From: Phellopilus nigrolimitatus
Lineage: Eukaryota; Basidiomycota; Agaricomycetes; Hymenochaetales; Hymenochaetaceae
DNA length: 64,000 nucleotides
Assembly: GCA_021029095.1 (NCBI GenBank)
Contig: JAJOHG010000105.1
Span: forward strand, 1-64,000
Reading direction: 5' to 3'
The notes below the pieces were generated by a model, which saw only the letters and a list, made by a program, of their open reading frames with translations, made no database searches and was not told the origin of the DNA. A program made the translations under genes and the position numbers. Shown in pieces: positions 47,417-57,854 of the stretch; position 1 is the stretch's first letter, and each line of letters opens with the position of its first letter.

Positions 47417-49350
47417 ATGCACGAAGCCTCTAGCTCGTTTTACTCACCGCCGACTTCTCCGCGCACATTTGATTCTGTGCATCCGCGTGAGCTGCTTCCC
47501 CTGCGCGAGCCCCCCGCCACGCTACTACTTTACCCGCCCGTTCTTCCCTCTGAAGCTGTTAAGAGGAGCAAACAACCATGTCCCATCTCCGAGGATTTTT
47601 CTCTCTCGACACATCTCGTGCCTGCAGCGTATCCGCGCACCACTCCGTTTCTGCCTTTGCCGGAAAGGTTCGCCTCGAGTTATACTACCAGTAAAGAAGA
47701 AAGAAAAGCACGAGCACAAGAAATCACTGAGCATATACTGTCTGTGAAGAAATGCCAGTCAAATGGCGAGATTCCTCCAGACGAACGTGAGAACAGACTT
47801 CTCTGGAACTGCGTGAACAGGTACACGAGGAAAAACCGTACGCCGAAGAGCAAGAAGAGCGTCACGCTCCTCTTGACTCACGCTAATGGATTTCCGAGGG
47901 AGGTGATAATCTTCAACTTTATCTGGCTCATGAACTTGAAACTGAACCTCGCAAAAGATATGGGAGCCTTTCCTTCGGTACCTACTTGCTCAGAGCTCAG
48001 AGAATGACACTGTTTCTGTTGACGAGATCTGGGCATTCGAGGCAGTCCAACACGGAGACGCGTTTATCATCAACCAGGATAAACTCGGAGTAGTTTGTAT
48101 GTCACTCCTTTTTGTCAAATTTATTTATTCTGAGATTTCCCATAGATGACTGGTCTGATAACACGCGTGATATCCTTAGCTTTCTGATTCGTTATCTCCC
48201 TTCAGAAAGAACGACTGCTCCTCTTCCATCGCACCTATCCCGGCTTTCTGACAAAACGTCTAATGACCGCATCGCTTATGGATTTGCCGATCGGACTCTT
48301 GTAGTAATCGGTCACTCGTTTGGAGGTTGTACAGCGTGCGCTTTTTTACATAGCAAAATTTCTATAACCGTGTTTATCTGCTTACTTGAAACGCAGCGCT
48401 CTTGCCGCTCTTACCGCCCCACGCCTCTTCTCACGCCTCTTACTCGTCGACCCAGTCATCGTCCCGCCCTACATCGACCGCACAGAAGGTATATACAACT
48501 TCGTCATAGGTGCTGCCCAGAGGCGAGGAGAGTGGAAGGATCGGTAAGTATCCAGCATAGGCATCTTGTTTTTGTCCGAGAGGCAATTTTCCCGACGAGT
48601 AATCGGTTTAAACTAGAAACGAAGCTCGCCGACTATTCTCCGCGTCTCCATTCTTCTCTGCGTGGGACCCGGCTGTACTAGACATCTATGTCGAGTGCGG
48701 TCTGACAGCACTCAACAACGACGGTGCAGATTCAGATAATGGAGGGGTGGCATTGAAAATGCCTGGAATCCAGGTATGACATGTGTTATCTTACAAAATG
48801 AGGACACATCGCAAAGCAAGGGTCTGTGTTTTACATTGCATAATTACAGGAAGGCATTGTGTTCGCCGAGGCGCTACTAACACACGAGGTATTCGAGCGC
48901 TTGAAGGACCTGGACCCGCATATCGCGCTGCGCTGGGTGATTCCCGGAAAGGGAGGTTTCGTGTGCGTAAATGGTTCTCAGATTTCGATGCGCTTACTGG
49001 CTACTAACATCCCTTTTCAACAATTAACGGTTTTTGGTACATAATGGCACAGGTCCGGAAGCGAGGATGCCGCGCGCGACCTTGTTTGGCGACGGCCTGC
49101 GAACGCGTCGAACGTACGGATTGCATCTTCAGGACACTTGGTAAGCTCCCTTTGCCTCTATTTCTTTAAGTACCTCTACGAGCTGCTTTGTTGAATAACT
49201 ATGCTGTAGATTCCACAAGAGGCACCGAGGGAACTAGGCAAGCCCTTCCTTGCATTTGGAGGATGTTTTATTGAAATCTCTCAATCAGCTCTTGAAGCCC
49301 GCCTATTTCTGGAAGGCGCAGCAGACAGGGTTGAAAGGGCGAAATTATAA
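47417..49350 (+). CDS. Alpha/beta hydrolase
   Basis: A multi-exon gene for a serine hydrolase of the alpha/beta fold. The N-terminal 150 residues are Pro/Ser-rich and look disordered; the start at 47417 is the first plausible Met and could be further downstream. The fold begins with SKKSVTLLLTHANGFPREIW (the HANG oxyanion region, across an intron), then EPFLRYLLAQSS, FEAVQHGDAFIINQDKLG, and the nucleophile elbow TLVVIGHSFGGCTA. LLLVDPVIVPPYIDRTEGIY follows, then FFSAWDPAVLDIYVECGLTA, HEVFERLKDLDP and a C-terminal SSGHLIPQEAPRELG, where the His should complete the triad. The stop is at 49348-49350. Fungal relatives are annotated as lipases, esterases or epoxide-hydrolase-like enzymes; substrate unknown. 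Confidence 0.82.
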
Positions 49351-50693
49351 GACTTGAACAATTACATCGATTGCTCTGAAAAGATGGCAGAACCGTGGTT
49401 GGGCGAGGTGAGTTGGCCGGCTAGGAAATTCTGCGCGTAGCATACTGGTCGGCATATTTTCAACACGGAAAAGGTCTGGGTGAATGAGCTGATAAAAATT
49501 TTGTAGTTTGTTTACTACGGAGTCGAAGAGAAATTGACGAAATTAGCGTACTGTCAAGCGCTTACGAGTAAATGCGCCTGTTCTACAGCGCGTATTTACC
49601 TGGGTGGCAGCCTCCGACAAGACTAAAAAAAAAAGGAAGGAAGGAAGATGTACTGATTTTAAGGAGTACGATATAGGGCATCAAGACATTACAAAGGAAG
49701 AACAGCGATGAAAACGCCTATATTTTGCCTTCAACGCGGTCAGCCTTTCCCATAGGCTAGGTAAATAGGAAAAGACATGAGAGAAAACAGAAATGCTCAC
49801 AGCAGCCTTCTCAAACCGACGTCCTCCAGGTCCACTGGGTAAGAGCGATTGCGACTGGGTATTGCACACTTCTGTGCACAAAGGTCTTCCATATATACCC
49901 CCACTGTAAGAGAGCAAGGAAGCTTTGCCTCTGTAATTTAAAAGATAGGATAATGAAAGAAAAGCGATTGAGAAGGTTCCAGCGAGTTGCACGCTTTAAA
50001 TGCTCGCTTGTCCAGCACAGCGCACAGTGCACAGCTCGCAGCATCTTACTTGTCGAGATCTGCATGCCTTTATCCCATCTCACCTGGAGTGGTACAGTTG
50101 GAATTGCCATAATGCACAGGGTCGGTTCCCGCTTTCAGACATATGCATTAAGGGAATTATGCATTATTAAGGCATGAAGAACTGAATAAATTAGGGCGCG
50201 GCGCTGAGCCCATTGGTCCCGCTTGGGCGCGTACATGCACGTATATTATTTATTTCCTGCTAAACAGAAGTAATCTGACCCTAAAGTAATGCTACCAGGA
50301 GAGTTACGGTTTGTACACAAGTCAAAGACCAAGCGAAAAGGTCATACCGTAGACTACATGAGCATTCAGACACTGGAACTGGGAAAAACAATCAGTGATG
50401 CATATAATGTAAGGAAAAAAATCGAAATGTGCCAAAAGTCTATGAATTTTCAACCTAATTACCCGCATCCCAGCTCTGGAGTCTGCCTAACCCTATGCAT
50501 TATGAGATTTATGCATTGCGTTTATGACAACTTGAATGCAAGCAAGGAACAAATCTAATTATGGACTTCAGGGCCGGTAATTTATGTAATAAGCAACATT
50601 TTCAGGACCGGTGATATCTTTACGTAACAAACCACACCTTACCAAGTGAATACAGTGTACAGACATCCTGAACACTTGAACACATTGCCCACC
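49351..50693. other. Intergenic with repeat debris, 5' flank of kinase copy 1
   Basis: No gene. Around 49,790-49,900 the sequence resembles blocks near 28,890 and 29,340-29,440. Around 49,985-50,060 a stretch with GCACAGCGCACAG resembles, in inverted orientation, the 5' flank of kinase copy 3 (about 62,640-62,700). Confidence 0.5.
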
Positions 50694-52629
50694 ATGTCTG
50701 TCGTTCTCCTCTGCGCGGTCAAATTCGAAGGATCTCCCACAGTTTCTTGCCATTTAGTTCCAGTATCTGTATCTCTGACCTCGGCGCTGTACACTGTCAA
50801 AAACCAGGTTCGGCGCGAAATCCAAGAAACGATACAGAAGCCGGTCTTCTTCACCGGCATGTATCTCGCAAATATTGTGGTACCGGAAGACTCACGTGCA
50901 GCTGCTGCTCTCGTGGATGACTTCACATCCGAGCCACACAATTTGTTGGATCTTCTTACCGAAATCAGCGACCACTGGTCAGCCGCCGACTTCGTCACTC
51001 GCAAAATCCACCTGGTTGTAGAGGCAAGAGAAATCCGGGACAGTGCGTACACCATCCTTTCTTCAAATCCCATCACTTTACGACGTCTTCCCTCCTCTCG
51101 ACGCACATGCACACGTCCGCTCTCAAGCCTTGGCTCGAGCACCAGACCTCGACTCCGTCAGGTCTCTCACAGACTACTTCCAGGAGACCCTAGACATGCG
51201 GACCCGCGCAGCCGCATGCTACACCTCGATGGACACGCAATCATCGCTCGCGCACCCTCGCGCGTTCCGGAAGCTCAACCAGGGCTCCGAGAAGAACCTC
51301 TTCCACAACCTGCGCCCCGCCGACGCGCGCGGCGCGCCCGTGTCGCTCTTCCACCCCGTCTTCGGCGCGTTTCTCCGAGACCTCAATGATCCGGAGCTAG
51401 CTATGCCATCCATCGATTTCGCTACGCTTTTCGAGTTCATGGGCGCCTCGGCGGCGTTCTACAGAACGGAGGAAGCGCGCTGGGAGGCGGTGCGTCCCCT
51501 CCTCAAGCAGCTTACCGGCCTTCGTTTCACGCGAATTACTCTGGGAAATAATACGAGCCCCACTCGCATGGCCCGTACTTCCAGCCACGTTGCAAGCATC
51601 ATTGTAGAGATGCGCAACGAGCTCGGCGCGGACGGCGACGTGACGCTGCACGCCGCAGCCTGCTATGGTAAATGTATCGTGGACGAGACGGTAAGCTGCC
51701 ATCAACAAACTTTGTGCTTTCCTGTTTTTTTTTTTCTTTTTTTCTCTAGGCTGACTCGTTGGCAGTTTGAGGACGTCGTGAAAACGTCGTGCTGTCCCGT
51801 CATTCTACTCGTTCTCGCCGGCGCGCACCTCTGCGTGCTCGGTGCCGTGTTCACAGACAAGGTCGTCGTCGAGCCGCTCACCGATTTCATTCTCTGTGTG
51901 AACCGCCCGGAGGACGCAGGCGCGCGCACGGGGCTGCTCGCGCGGCTGATGCAGGCGCTGCGCAGCGCGCACGCGCACCTCGACGCGTACTACGCGGCCG
52001 TGCAAGCCGCGCCTCCGCCCGCAAGGACGCCCATCTTCCCCTACCGCGACAGCTGGACGGCCGACGACGGCGCGCTTTCCACGTTTTCCTACGATAGACC
52101 CGTTGCACCGCACAAGCTGCTCTGGTTCGCCACGCTGCATGGGGGAAAAGACGAACACATTGTCGTCAAATTCGCGAAACGCTACGATGCCGACGCGCAT
52201 GCGCTCCTGGCCTCCGCAGGGTTCGCGCCGCGCCTGTACCACGCCGACCCGCCCTCCGCCTCAAATGAGTGGCGGATGGTCGTCATGGAGCGCATAACCA
52301 CCGACGAGCTCGAGCACACGACACCGGAGGATAGACTGGCTTTACAGCAGGACGTTTGCGCGGCCGTTGAGCTGCTGCACGGCGCCGGCCGCGTGTTCGG
52401 AGACCTGCGCCAGGGGAACGTCCTCATTCAAAAGCTTGGGGAAGACCGCCCTCGTCCGCGCGCGGTGCTGGTCGACTTCGATTGGGCCGGCAGGGAGGGA
52501 GAGGCGCGCTACCCGTACGACCGGAATGACGTGAACATAGAGTGGCCAGATGGATCGCGCCCCGGGGGCGTCATCGAGCACGTTCACGATATGGTGTGGC
52601 TCGAGAGGCTTGTACGGTGCTTTAGTTGA
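50694..52629 (+). CDS. Crinkler-like head plus kinase domain protein, copy 1
   Basis: Three exons (50694-51042, 51128-51690, 51766-52629; 349, 563 and 864 nt) encode about 591 residues. The first exon forms an N-terminal module (VVLLCAVKFEG, VFFTGMYLANIVV, LLDLLTEISDHW, KIHLVVEARE) whose strand/helix pattern and final 'L--IS--W...IHLVV' resemble the ubiquitin-like head of Crinkler proteins. The middle has no known domain. The C-terminal 250 residues are kinase-like: a Lys in HIVVKFAKRYDADAHALL, then EWRMVVMERITTDELE, catalytic loop GRVFGDLRQGNVLIQK (GDL and N kept, the usual His is Phe), and metal-binding VLVDFDWAGREGEARYPYDR. In Crinkler-type proteins such C-termini act as effectors; secretion or internal conflict is inferred, and no signal peptide is seen. 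No disabling mutation was found. Confidence 0.75.
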
Positions 52630-53160
52630 TCGCGAACATGACCGACAAGCCGTCCGCGATATATATCCCTGTCCCTGGCATTCCGCGCATTTCCTACATA
52701 TACCTACTCCCTTTCGCATTGACGCTGTCTACCAGTAGAGCGCCTTGCATATAATCCGCCAGACAGCTGCCAGGCCTGCAATGTCAGCAGGAACGATGTG
52801 CAGTCATACCTTATTATCTACCAAATCTATACAGCCTATACAGTCACAAAATTTTGATTTATCGAGGGAGGAGTTTATGTGTCCATCAATGTCGTGAACG
52901 CCCCGCCGCGGCGCGCTCTTCAAGCGTGGCGCGATAAACCTGCCGCACCCGTGTCATGCATGCAATGGGCTGCAATGCATGTCGGCGTCGTCGCAGACGC
53001 AATGTGTACACATACTATCTTTTCTCTTGTCTACACACCCACATCCACATCAATATCCACATCCATCTCCTCAGCCGAGTGACCTGGACAAACAAGAGCG
53101 TCGAGTCAGGCCAATAGAAAATCGGGTACGGACACGCATCTTCTGATGGCGGCTCGGTGG
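52630..53160. repeat. 3' flank of copy 1, inverted duplicate of 60,000-60,543
   Basis: The stretch TATAATCCGCCAGACAGC...CCTGCAATGTCAGCAGGAACG (about 52,750-52,800) and TTATCTACCAAATC...ACAGCC recur as reverse complement between 60,310 and 60,420. The distal part (53,020-53,130) holds CCACATCCACATC repeats and CTCAGCCGAGTGACCTGGAC, which recur inverted at 60,015-60,090. Confidence 0.8.
53020..53135 (-). repeat. Dispersed repeat with GGATGT hexamers, copy a
   Basis: On the minus strand reads TATTGGCCTGACTCGACGCT... then GGATGTGG-type hexamers. Related copies are at 60,000-60,130 and 62,740-62,890 on the plus strand. Confidence 0.7.
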
Positions 53161-53717
53161 CAACTGCGCGGGCCTTGAATCGGAGTGGACTCACTGAGGA
53201 TCGACGCCCCAAACCACTTTCTGTCGTCGGATAACGCTCCTTTCTTCCGTCATCTGGCATTTCACAAGTGAATATCTTTTTGTTCCTCGACACAAAGGCA
53301 CGATAGAGTTTCATCCTCTGATAGTGCGACTTTTAAATGACGAAGCATGTGAGTGGCGTGGGTGACTGTCTTTGCAAGCTATGGCTTATTTCGCACCCCC
53401 TTTGTACATGTACCTTTGCCTTTGTCTCGCTTATGATCAAGACACCTTACTTATAAGCCAAGAGTCGAAAGCCCCCACCTCAATGAAGCAGAAAAGCACC
53501 AGCAACTCATCCCCGCTGCCTCCTCGCGGACGTCTCGAAACATTGGCATTCACACCTACCAAAGAGCCCAGCAGTTCCGTATAATCTGTGTAGCGTATGA
53601 AAATGTCTGTCAATTCTGTAAAAGGTCCGCCTAGCTTATTCACATGAAAAAAAGAGCTAACCTCTTTGTGCTTTATTGATTTCAGTTGCTGATGCTCCCC
53701 TTACCACGTCAAATCCT
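53161..53717. other. Intergenic, possible upstream exon of the next gene
   Basis: A short frame from 53482 (MKQKSTSNSSPLPPRG...) could belong to an upstream exon of the F-box-like gene, but no splice gives a continuous frame, so it is not annotated as coding. Confidence 0.35.
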
Positions 53718-55241
53718 ATGCAGTCTGTCGTCCAGCGCGAAGGAGCCTCTCCCGGCGCCGAAAAAGCTTTAGCCTTTCGGCCAAGCGAAGACAAGGCCTC
53801 GTACAGTCTGCTTCATTCGTTCAAGCCCTTAAAGGTCAAGAATATGCCTATCAACAGCAGGAATTGTGGGTTTCCTTTGGCGCGGATGGTTTCTCCGGAC
53901 GTCCTATTCGAGATCCTCAGCTGGACTCTTCCGGAAGGCCCTGTCGATTCAAGGGATCTTGCGGAAAACAGAGTCGCCCCGAATAACTTTGCTGGTGTAT
54001 GTTGCTTGTGGCGATATGTCGCTCTTTCGTCTAGAAGGCCATGGGCGACAATGAGACTCTCGCATTGCGAAATGATCCCATTTCCCTGGAACATTTTTGG
54101 TTCGAGTATACTCAAGTCTGAGGATGCACCGTTGACATTGGAGCTCAATGTCACGAAAGCTAACAAGCCGACCGCTGACAAGTTTATGGCACTTGTGACG
54201 TCCGACGATTACCGGAAAAGGTGCAAATCGGTTGTACTTCACGTCTCAGACTCGTGGTCCCGTAACCCGAGCCAACCGACTATTTGTGGAGCTTTGCTCG
54301 AGTTGAAAGATATGCCAATACTGGAAACTTTAAAACTAGACGCTCCCGATCTGTACGGCAAAATGGACGTTACTGGATTCCCTCGTCTGAAAGATATCGT
54401 CGCTCCGTTCTCCCACAGCTTTGGTCTTTACTTCACGGATCATACCGCTCTTCTTCCGAATTTGACTACTGTCGATATAGTCAATTCTCCCTCTCCGCAT
54501 CCCAGCGGATACTTGTCTGTGGCCGGATGTATGACGCTTCTGCGCATTGCTCCTGCACTAGAAACGTTTAAAACGGAGATCCACGAGGATTCGGATGACT
54601 TCCTCACCAAGGTGTCCAATGATCCAAGAGTTATCTCATTTCGACTTGCTCACCTCTCTCTGTATTACTACGATGACAACGTACTTGCCTCACGCGCTCT
54701 GAAATTTGTATTGTGTCGGCTCGTGGTGCCGAAGCTCCAAACGCTACAAATTGGAACGGCCGACGGGTCTTCTCATTATGACCACCTCAAGGTTACATCG
54801 CTTCTGCGGAACTCTCAAGCGCAGGAGAGTCTCACTTGTATTCGATTTTGCACAATGAGTGCTGCAGAGATTAAAAAATGTCTTGCATTGGCACCAAATC
54901 TGACGACCCTTGAAATCGACATCGTCGACTCCTGGAGCGACTTGATGTACATCCTCACGTTTAGGCCAGATGCGACCGAACAACTGTGCCCGGGACTGCA
55001 TACTCTCACACTTTTCTACTTCAAGCTCGAAACGCGCGGAGACGAAGAAACTGCAATTACCATGATAGAATCAAGATGGAACGCTCCTACGGGTCGAAGG
55101 TCTCTGAAGAGGGTTAACTTTTTGAACTCATTCTCTGACTACGATACTTCAGACTACGATGTTATGGAAGATGAGAGAATTGTTCGCTGTATCGAAGAAG
55201 GACTTTCGATTTCGATTTACGATTGTTTTGGTGATTATTGA
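53718..55241 (+). CDS. F-box-like protein with leucine-rich repeats
   Basis: An uninterrupted frame runs to TGA 55239-55241. The first in-frame Met is at 53718, which would give about 507 residues; a spliced upstream exon is possible because TTGATTTCAG (an acceptor-like sequence) lies at about 53,675-53,684. An F-box-like block is visible around residues 57-115: MVSPDVLFEILSWTLPEGP, then NFAGVCCLWRYVALSSRRPW. Degenerate leucine-rich spacing follows (PILETLKLDAPDLYG, LPNLTTVDIVNS, LVVPKLQTLQIGT, APNLTTLEIDIVDSW). By analogy it would be a substrate receptor of an SCF ubiquitin ligase. It is unrelated in detail to the F-box gene at 42,262. It sits between kinase copy 1 and the ALDH gene. Confidence 0.7.
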   Translation: MQSVVQREGASPGAEKALAFRPSEDKASYSLLHSFKPLKVKNMPINSRNCGFPLARMVSPDVLFEILSWTLPEGPVDSRDLAENRVAPNNFAGVCCLWRYVALSSRRPWATMRLSHCEMIPFPWNIFGSSILKSEDAPLTLELNVTKANKPTADKFMALVTSDDYRKRCKSVVLHVSDSWSRNPSQPTICGALLELKDMPILETLKLDAPDLYGKMDVTGFPRLKDIVAPFSHSFGLYFTDHTALLPNLTTVDIVNSPSPHPSGYLSVAGCMTLLRIAPALETFKTEIHEDSDDFLTKVSNDPRVISFRLAHLSLYYYDDNVLASRALKFVLCRLVVPKLQTLQIGTADGSSHYDHLKVTSLLRNSQAQESLTCIRFCTMSAAEIKKCLALAPNLTTLEIDIVDSWSDLMYILTFRPDATEQLCPGLHTLTLFYFKLETRGDEETAITMIESRWNAPTGRRSLKRVNFLNSFSDYDTSDYDVMEDERIVRCIEEGLSISIYDCFGDY

Positions 55242-55627
55242 TTGGGTATGCATAGGTGAATAATGAGTTTACGATGTCAGGAAGGTTTTTTCCCTCCCCT
55301 TTTTCCCTCTCTGAAACCAATAATGCTACAATTCTATCATGATCATTTGCCTTGAAACACGAATATGCATTATCTTCATGTCCCTCCTTGTCTTTAATAT
55401 TTTACGACCTGCGAACCATGAATTTTGAATGCGCCAACGTACACATCGAAGACCTCTCCGACGAATAATAGTAATACTCGCTGGTAAATGCATCTCTTCA
55501 GGGCCGGTCAGATAGCTGGTCACGTGCCGTATCACATGTTCTCGCGTCCGGTCTCGTAGACTCGCGTGTCGGGCGGAACATATCATAACCCCTCTCTCCA
55601 CTCCTCCACCACCTCCTCAGCACACCA
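55242..55627. promoter_or_regulatory. Intergenic, ALDH promoter side
   Basis: 386 bp; a CT-rich stretch (CCCCTCTCTCCACTCCTCC) lies directly before the ALDH ATG. No other feature. Confidence 0.4.
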
Positions 55628-57740
55628 ATGCTCTCCCGGGTCTCCAGACGCGCACTCACTCAGAACGCTCGCCACACGTCCTCCCGGGTGTGCGCTCGTG
55701 TGCTTTCCAGCCGCGCCTCCGCGGTCCTCTCCGCACTCGACCTCCCGACCACCGGCGCGAGCGGAGCGGAGCTTCCTGGCGTGTACGACGGCCGCTGGGC
55801 GGGATCAGGCGATCTGCTCGAGAGCGTGTGCCCCGCCACGGGCGAAGTTCTCGCGCGCGTGCGCTCCGTGCGTCCGATCACCTTTTAGAAGACGCATATG
55901 ACTGAGGCGCGCGACCCCAGGCCAGCCAGAAGGAGACACAGGATGCGGTCGCACGTGCGCGCGAAGCGTATCTGCATTTTCGCCAGGTGCCCGCGCCACG
56001 TCGTGGCGATATTTTGCGCCAAATCCGCGAGGCGCTCGCCGCCCAGGTTCGTCCGTCTTCCACTACTTTACCCCGTCGGTATAACCTCTGATGACGCAAG
56101 CATGTAAGTAGCGCGACGCGCTCGGCGCACTCGTCTCGCTCGAGATGGGCAAGATTCGCACGGAGGGCGAGGGCGAGGTGCAGGAGTTCGTAGATATCGT
56201 GCGTCCGTCAGCTTCTCTCTACTATGCGCTTTACTTATTGAAGAGCACGTTCTTTAGTGTGACTACGCTGTCGGTCTGTCGCGCATGATGAACGGCAACG
56301 TTGTCAGCTCTGAGCGACCGGGACATACCATCCTCGAAGGTACGTCCGGTGCCCTTTTTCTATTTTAGGTAGATAATTAACGGAACTCGTCAGTCCCCAA
56401 CCCGCTCGGTGTTGTTGCAGTCCTCTCCGCGTTCAACTTCCCCGTCGCTGTCTACGGCTGGTACCCCCCTTTCCTTTTTTCAGCATTATTGCCAATTAAT
56501 CCCATCGCAGGAACCTCGCGCTTTCCCTCGCCGCAGGCAACGCAACGCTCTGGAAGCCGGCGCCGTCGACGCCACTCTGCGCTATCGCCGTCACGCAGAT
56601 CGTCTCCCGCGTGTTGGAACGGAACAGCATCCCCGGCGCCGTCGCGGGCCTTGTCACCGGCGCGCAGGTCCCCGGTGCTGAGCTTGCCGCTAGTCCCGGC
56701 GTTGATATGGTGAGTTTTACGGGTAGCGAAAATACGGGACGGAAGGTCGCTGGCACCGTTCAGGCGCGCTTTGGGAAGGTCCTCCTCGAGCTTGGGGGGA
56801 ACAACGGTCGGTTTTTCCCTCTTCCCCTTTCTTACCTCCTTGCTGAAACTCATGCTTTAGCATCCATCGTGATGCCCGACGCGGACCTTGTGCTCGCGGT
56901 TCCCGCGGTCTTCTTCGGAGCTGTCGGCACCGCGGGCCAGCGCTGCACCTCCACACGGCGGCTCTACCTGCACCGTTCCATCGCGCCGCTTTTCCTCGAG
57001 CGGCTCACGGCGCTCTACCAGCGCGCCGCGCGCCCCGGCGACCCCCTCGCGCACGGGACGCTTCTCGGGCCTCTGCACTCGCTCCAAGGCCGCGCCGGCT
57101 TCGAGAACGCCCTCGCCGGGCTGCGCGGGTCCGGAGCGGAGGTCCTCGCGGGCGGCGGGGACGCCGCTGCGGAGCTCGAGGGCGCACTCAAGCACGGCCA
57201 CTTTGTGCACCCCGTGCTTGCGCAGCCCGCGTCGCCGGACCCCACGGCAGAAACGGCCGCGGGGCGCCTGTGGCGCGTGGAGGTGTTCGCGCCGGTGCTG
57301 CAGGTGGGCGTGTTTGATGATTTGGAGGAGGCGATCGCGTGGAACAACGCGGTGCCGCAGGGCCTGTCGAGCAGTCTGTGGACGCGCGACGTGCGGGCTG
57401 TGGGGCGCTGGCTTGGGCCGGCGGGGTCGGATGCGGGGATTGTCAATGTAAGTTCCTCTTTTATTTTATTTTATCTAAAGAAAAGAGGAGGGGCTGATTG
57501 GGGGTACATAGGTGAACGTCGGCACGAGCGGCGCGGAGATCGGCGCGGCCTTCGGGGGAAACAAAGTGCGCCTCTCTCCTCTCTTTCTCTATATATTAGA
57601 CTGACGACGCGTGGCAGAGTACGGGCTGGGGCCGCGAGTCGGGCGGCGATGCGTGGCGGCAGTACGTGCGCTGGAGTGCGTGCACGGTCAACTTCTCGGA
57701 TGCGGCGCCGCTTGCGCAGGGCGTGCGGTTCGAGGCATGA
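55628..57740 (+). CDS. Aldehyde dehydrogenase, ALDH7 (antiquitin) family
   Basis: NAD-dependent dehydrogenase for alpha-aminoadipic semialdehyde and related aldehydes (lysine catabolism or aldehyde detoxification). Residues 1-40 are basic and hydroxylated ([20 protein letters not shown]), like a mitochondrial targeting peptide. Family blocks are in order: [114 protein letters not shown] with the catalytic Glu, [16 protein letters not shown] with the catalytic Cys, and [20 protein letters not shown]. The end, [17 protein letters not shown] and [20 protein letters not shown], is diagnostic for ALDH7. About seven introns are read through in frame; the stop is TGA 57738-57740. Exons from 56,500 on are very GC-rich, like kinase copy 2 next door. 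Confidence 0.92.
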
Positions 57741-57854
57741 CGCTGCCATGCCGTGCGGCGCGACGAGAGCATGCAGGGGGTGGCACATGAACATCCATAT
57801 GTATATAATATAATGTAATATATATTTGGTACGAGTGGTCGCCAGCGCTGTCGA

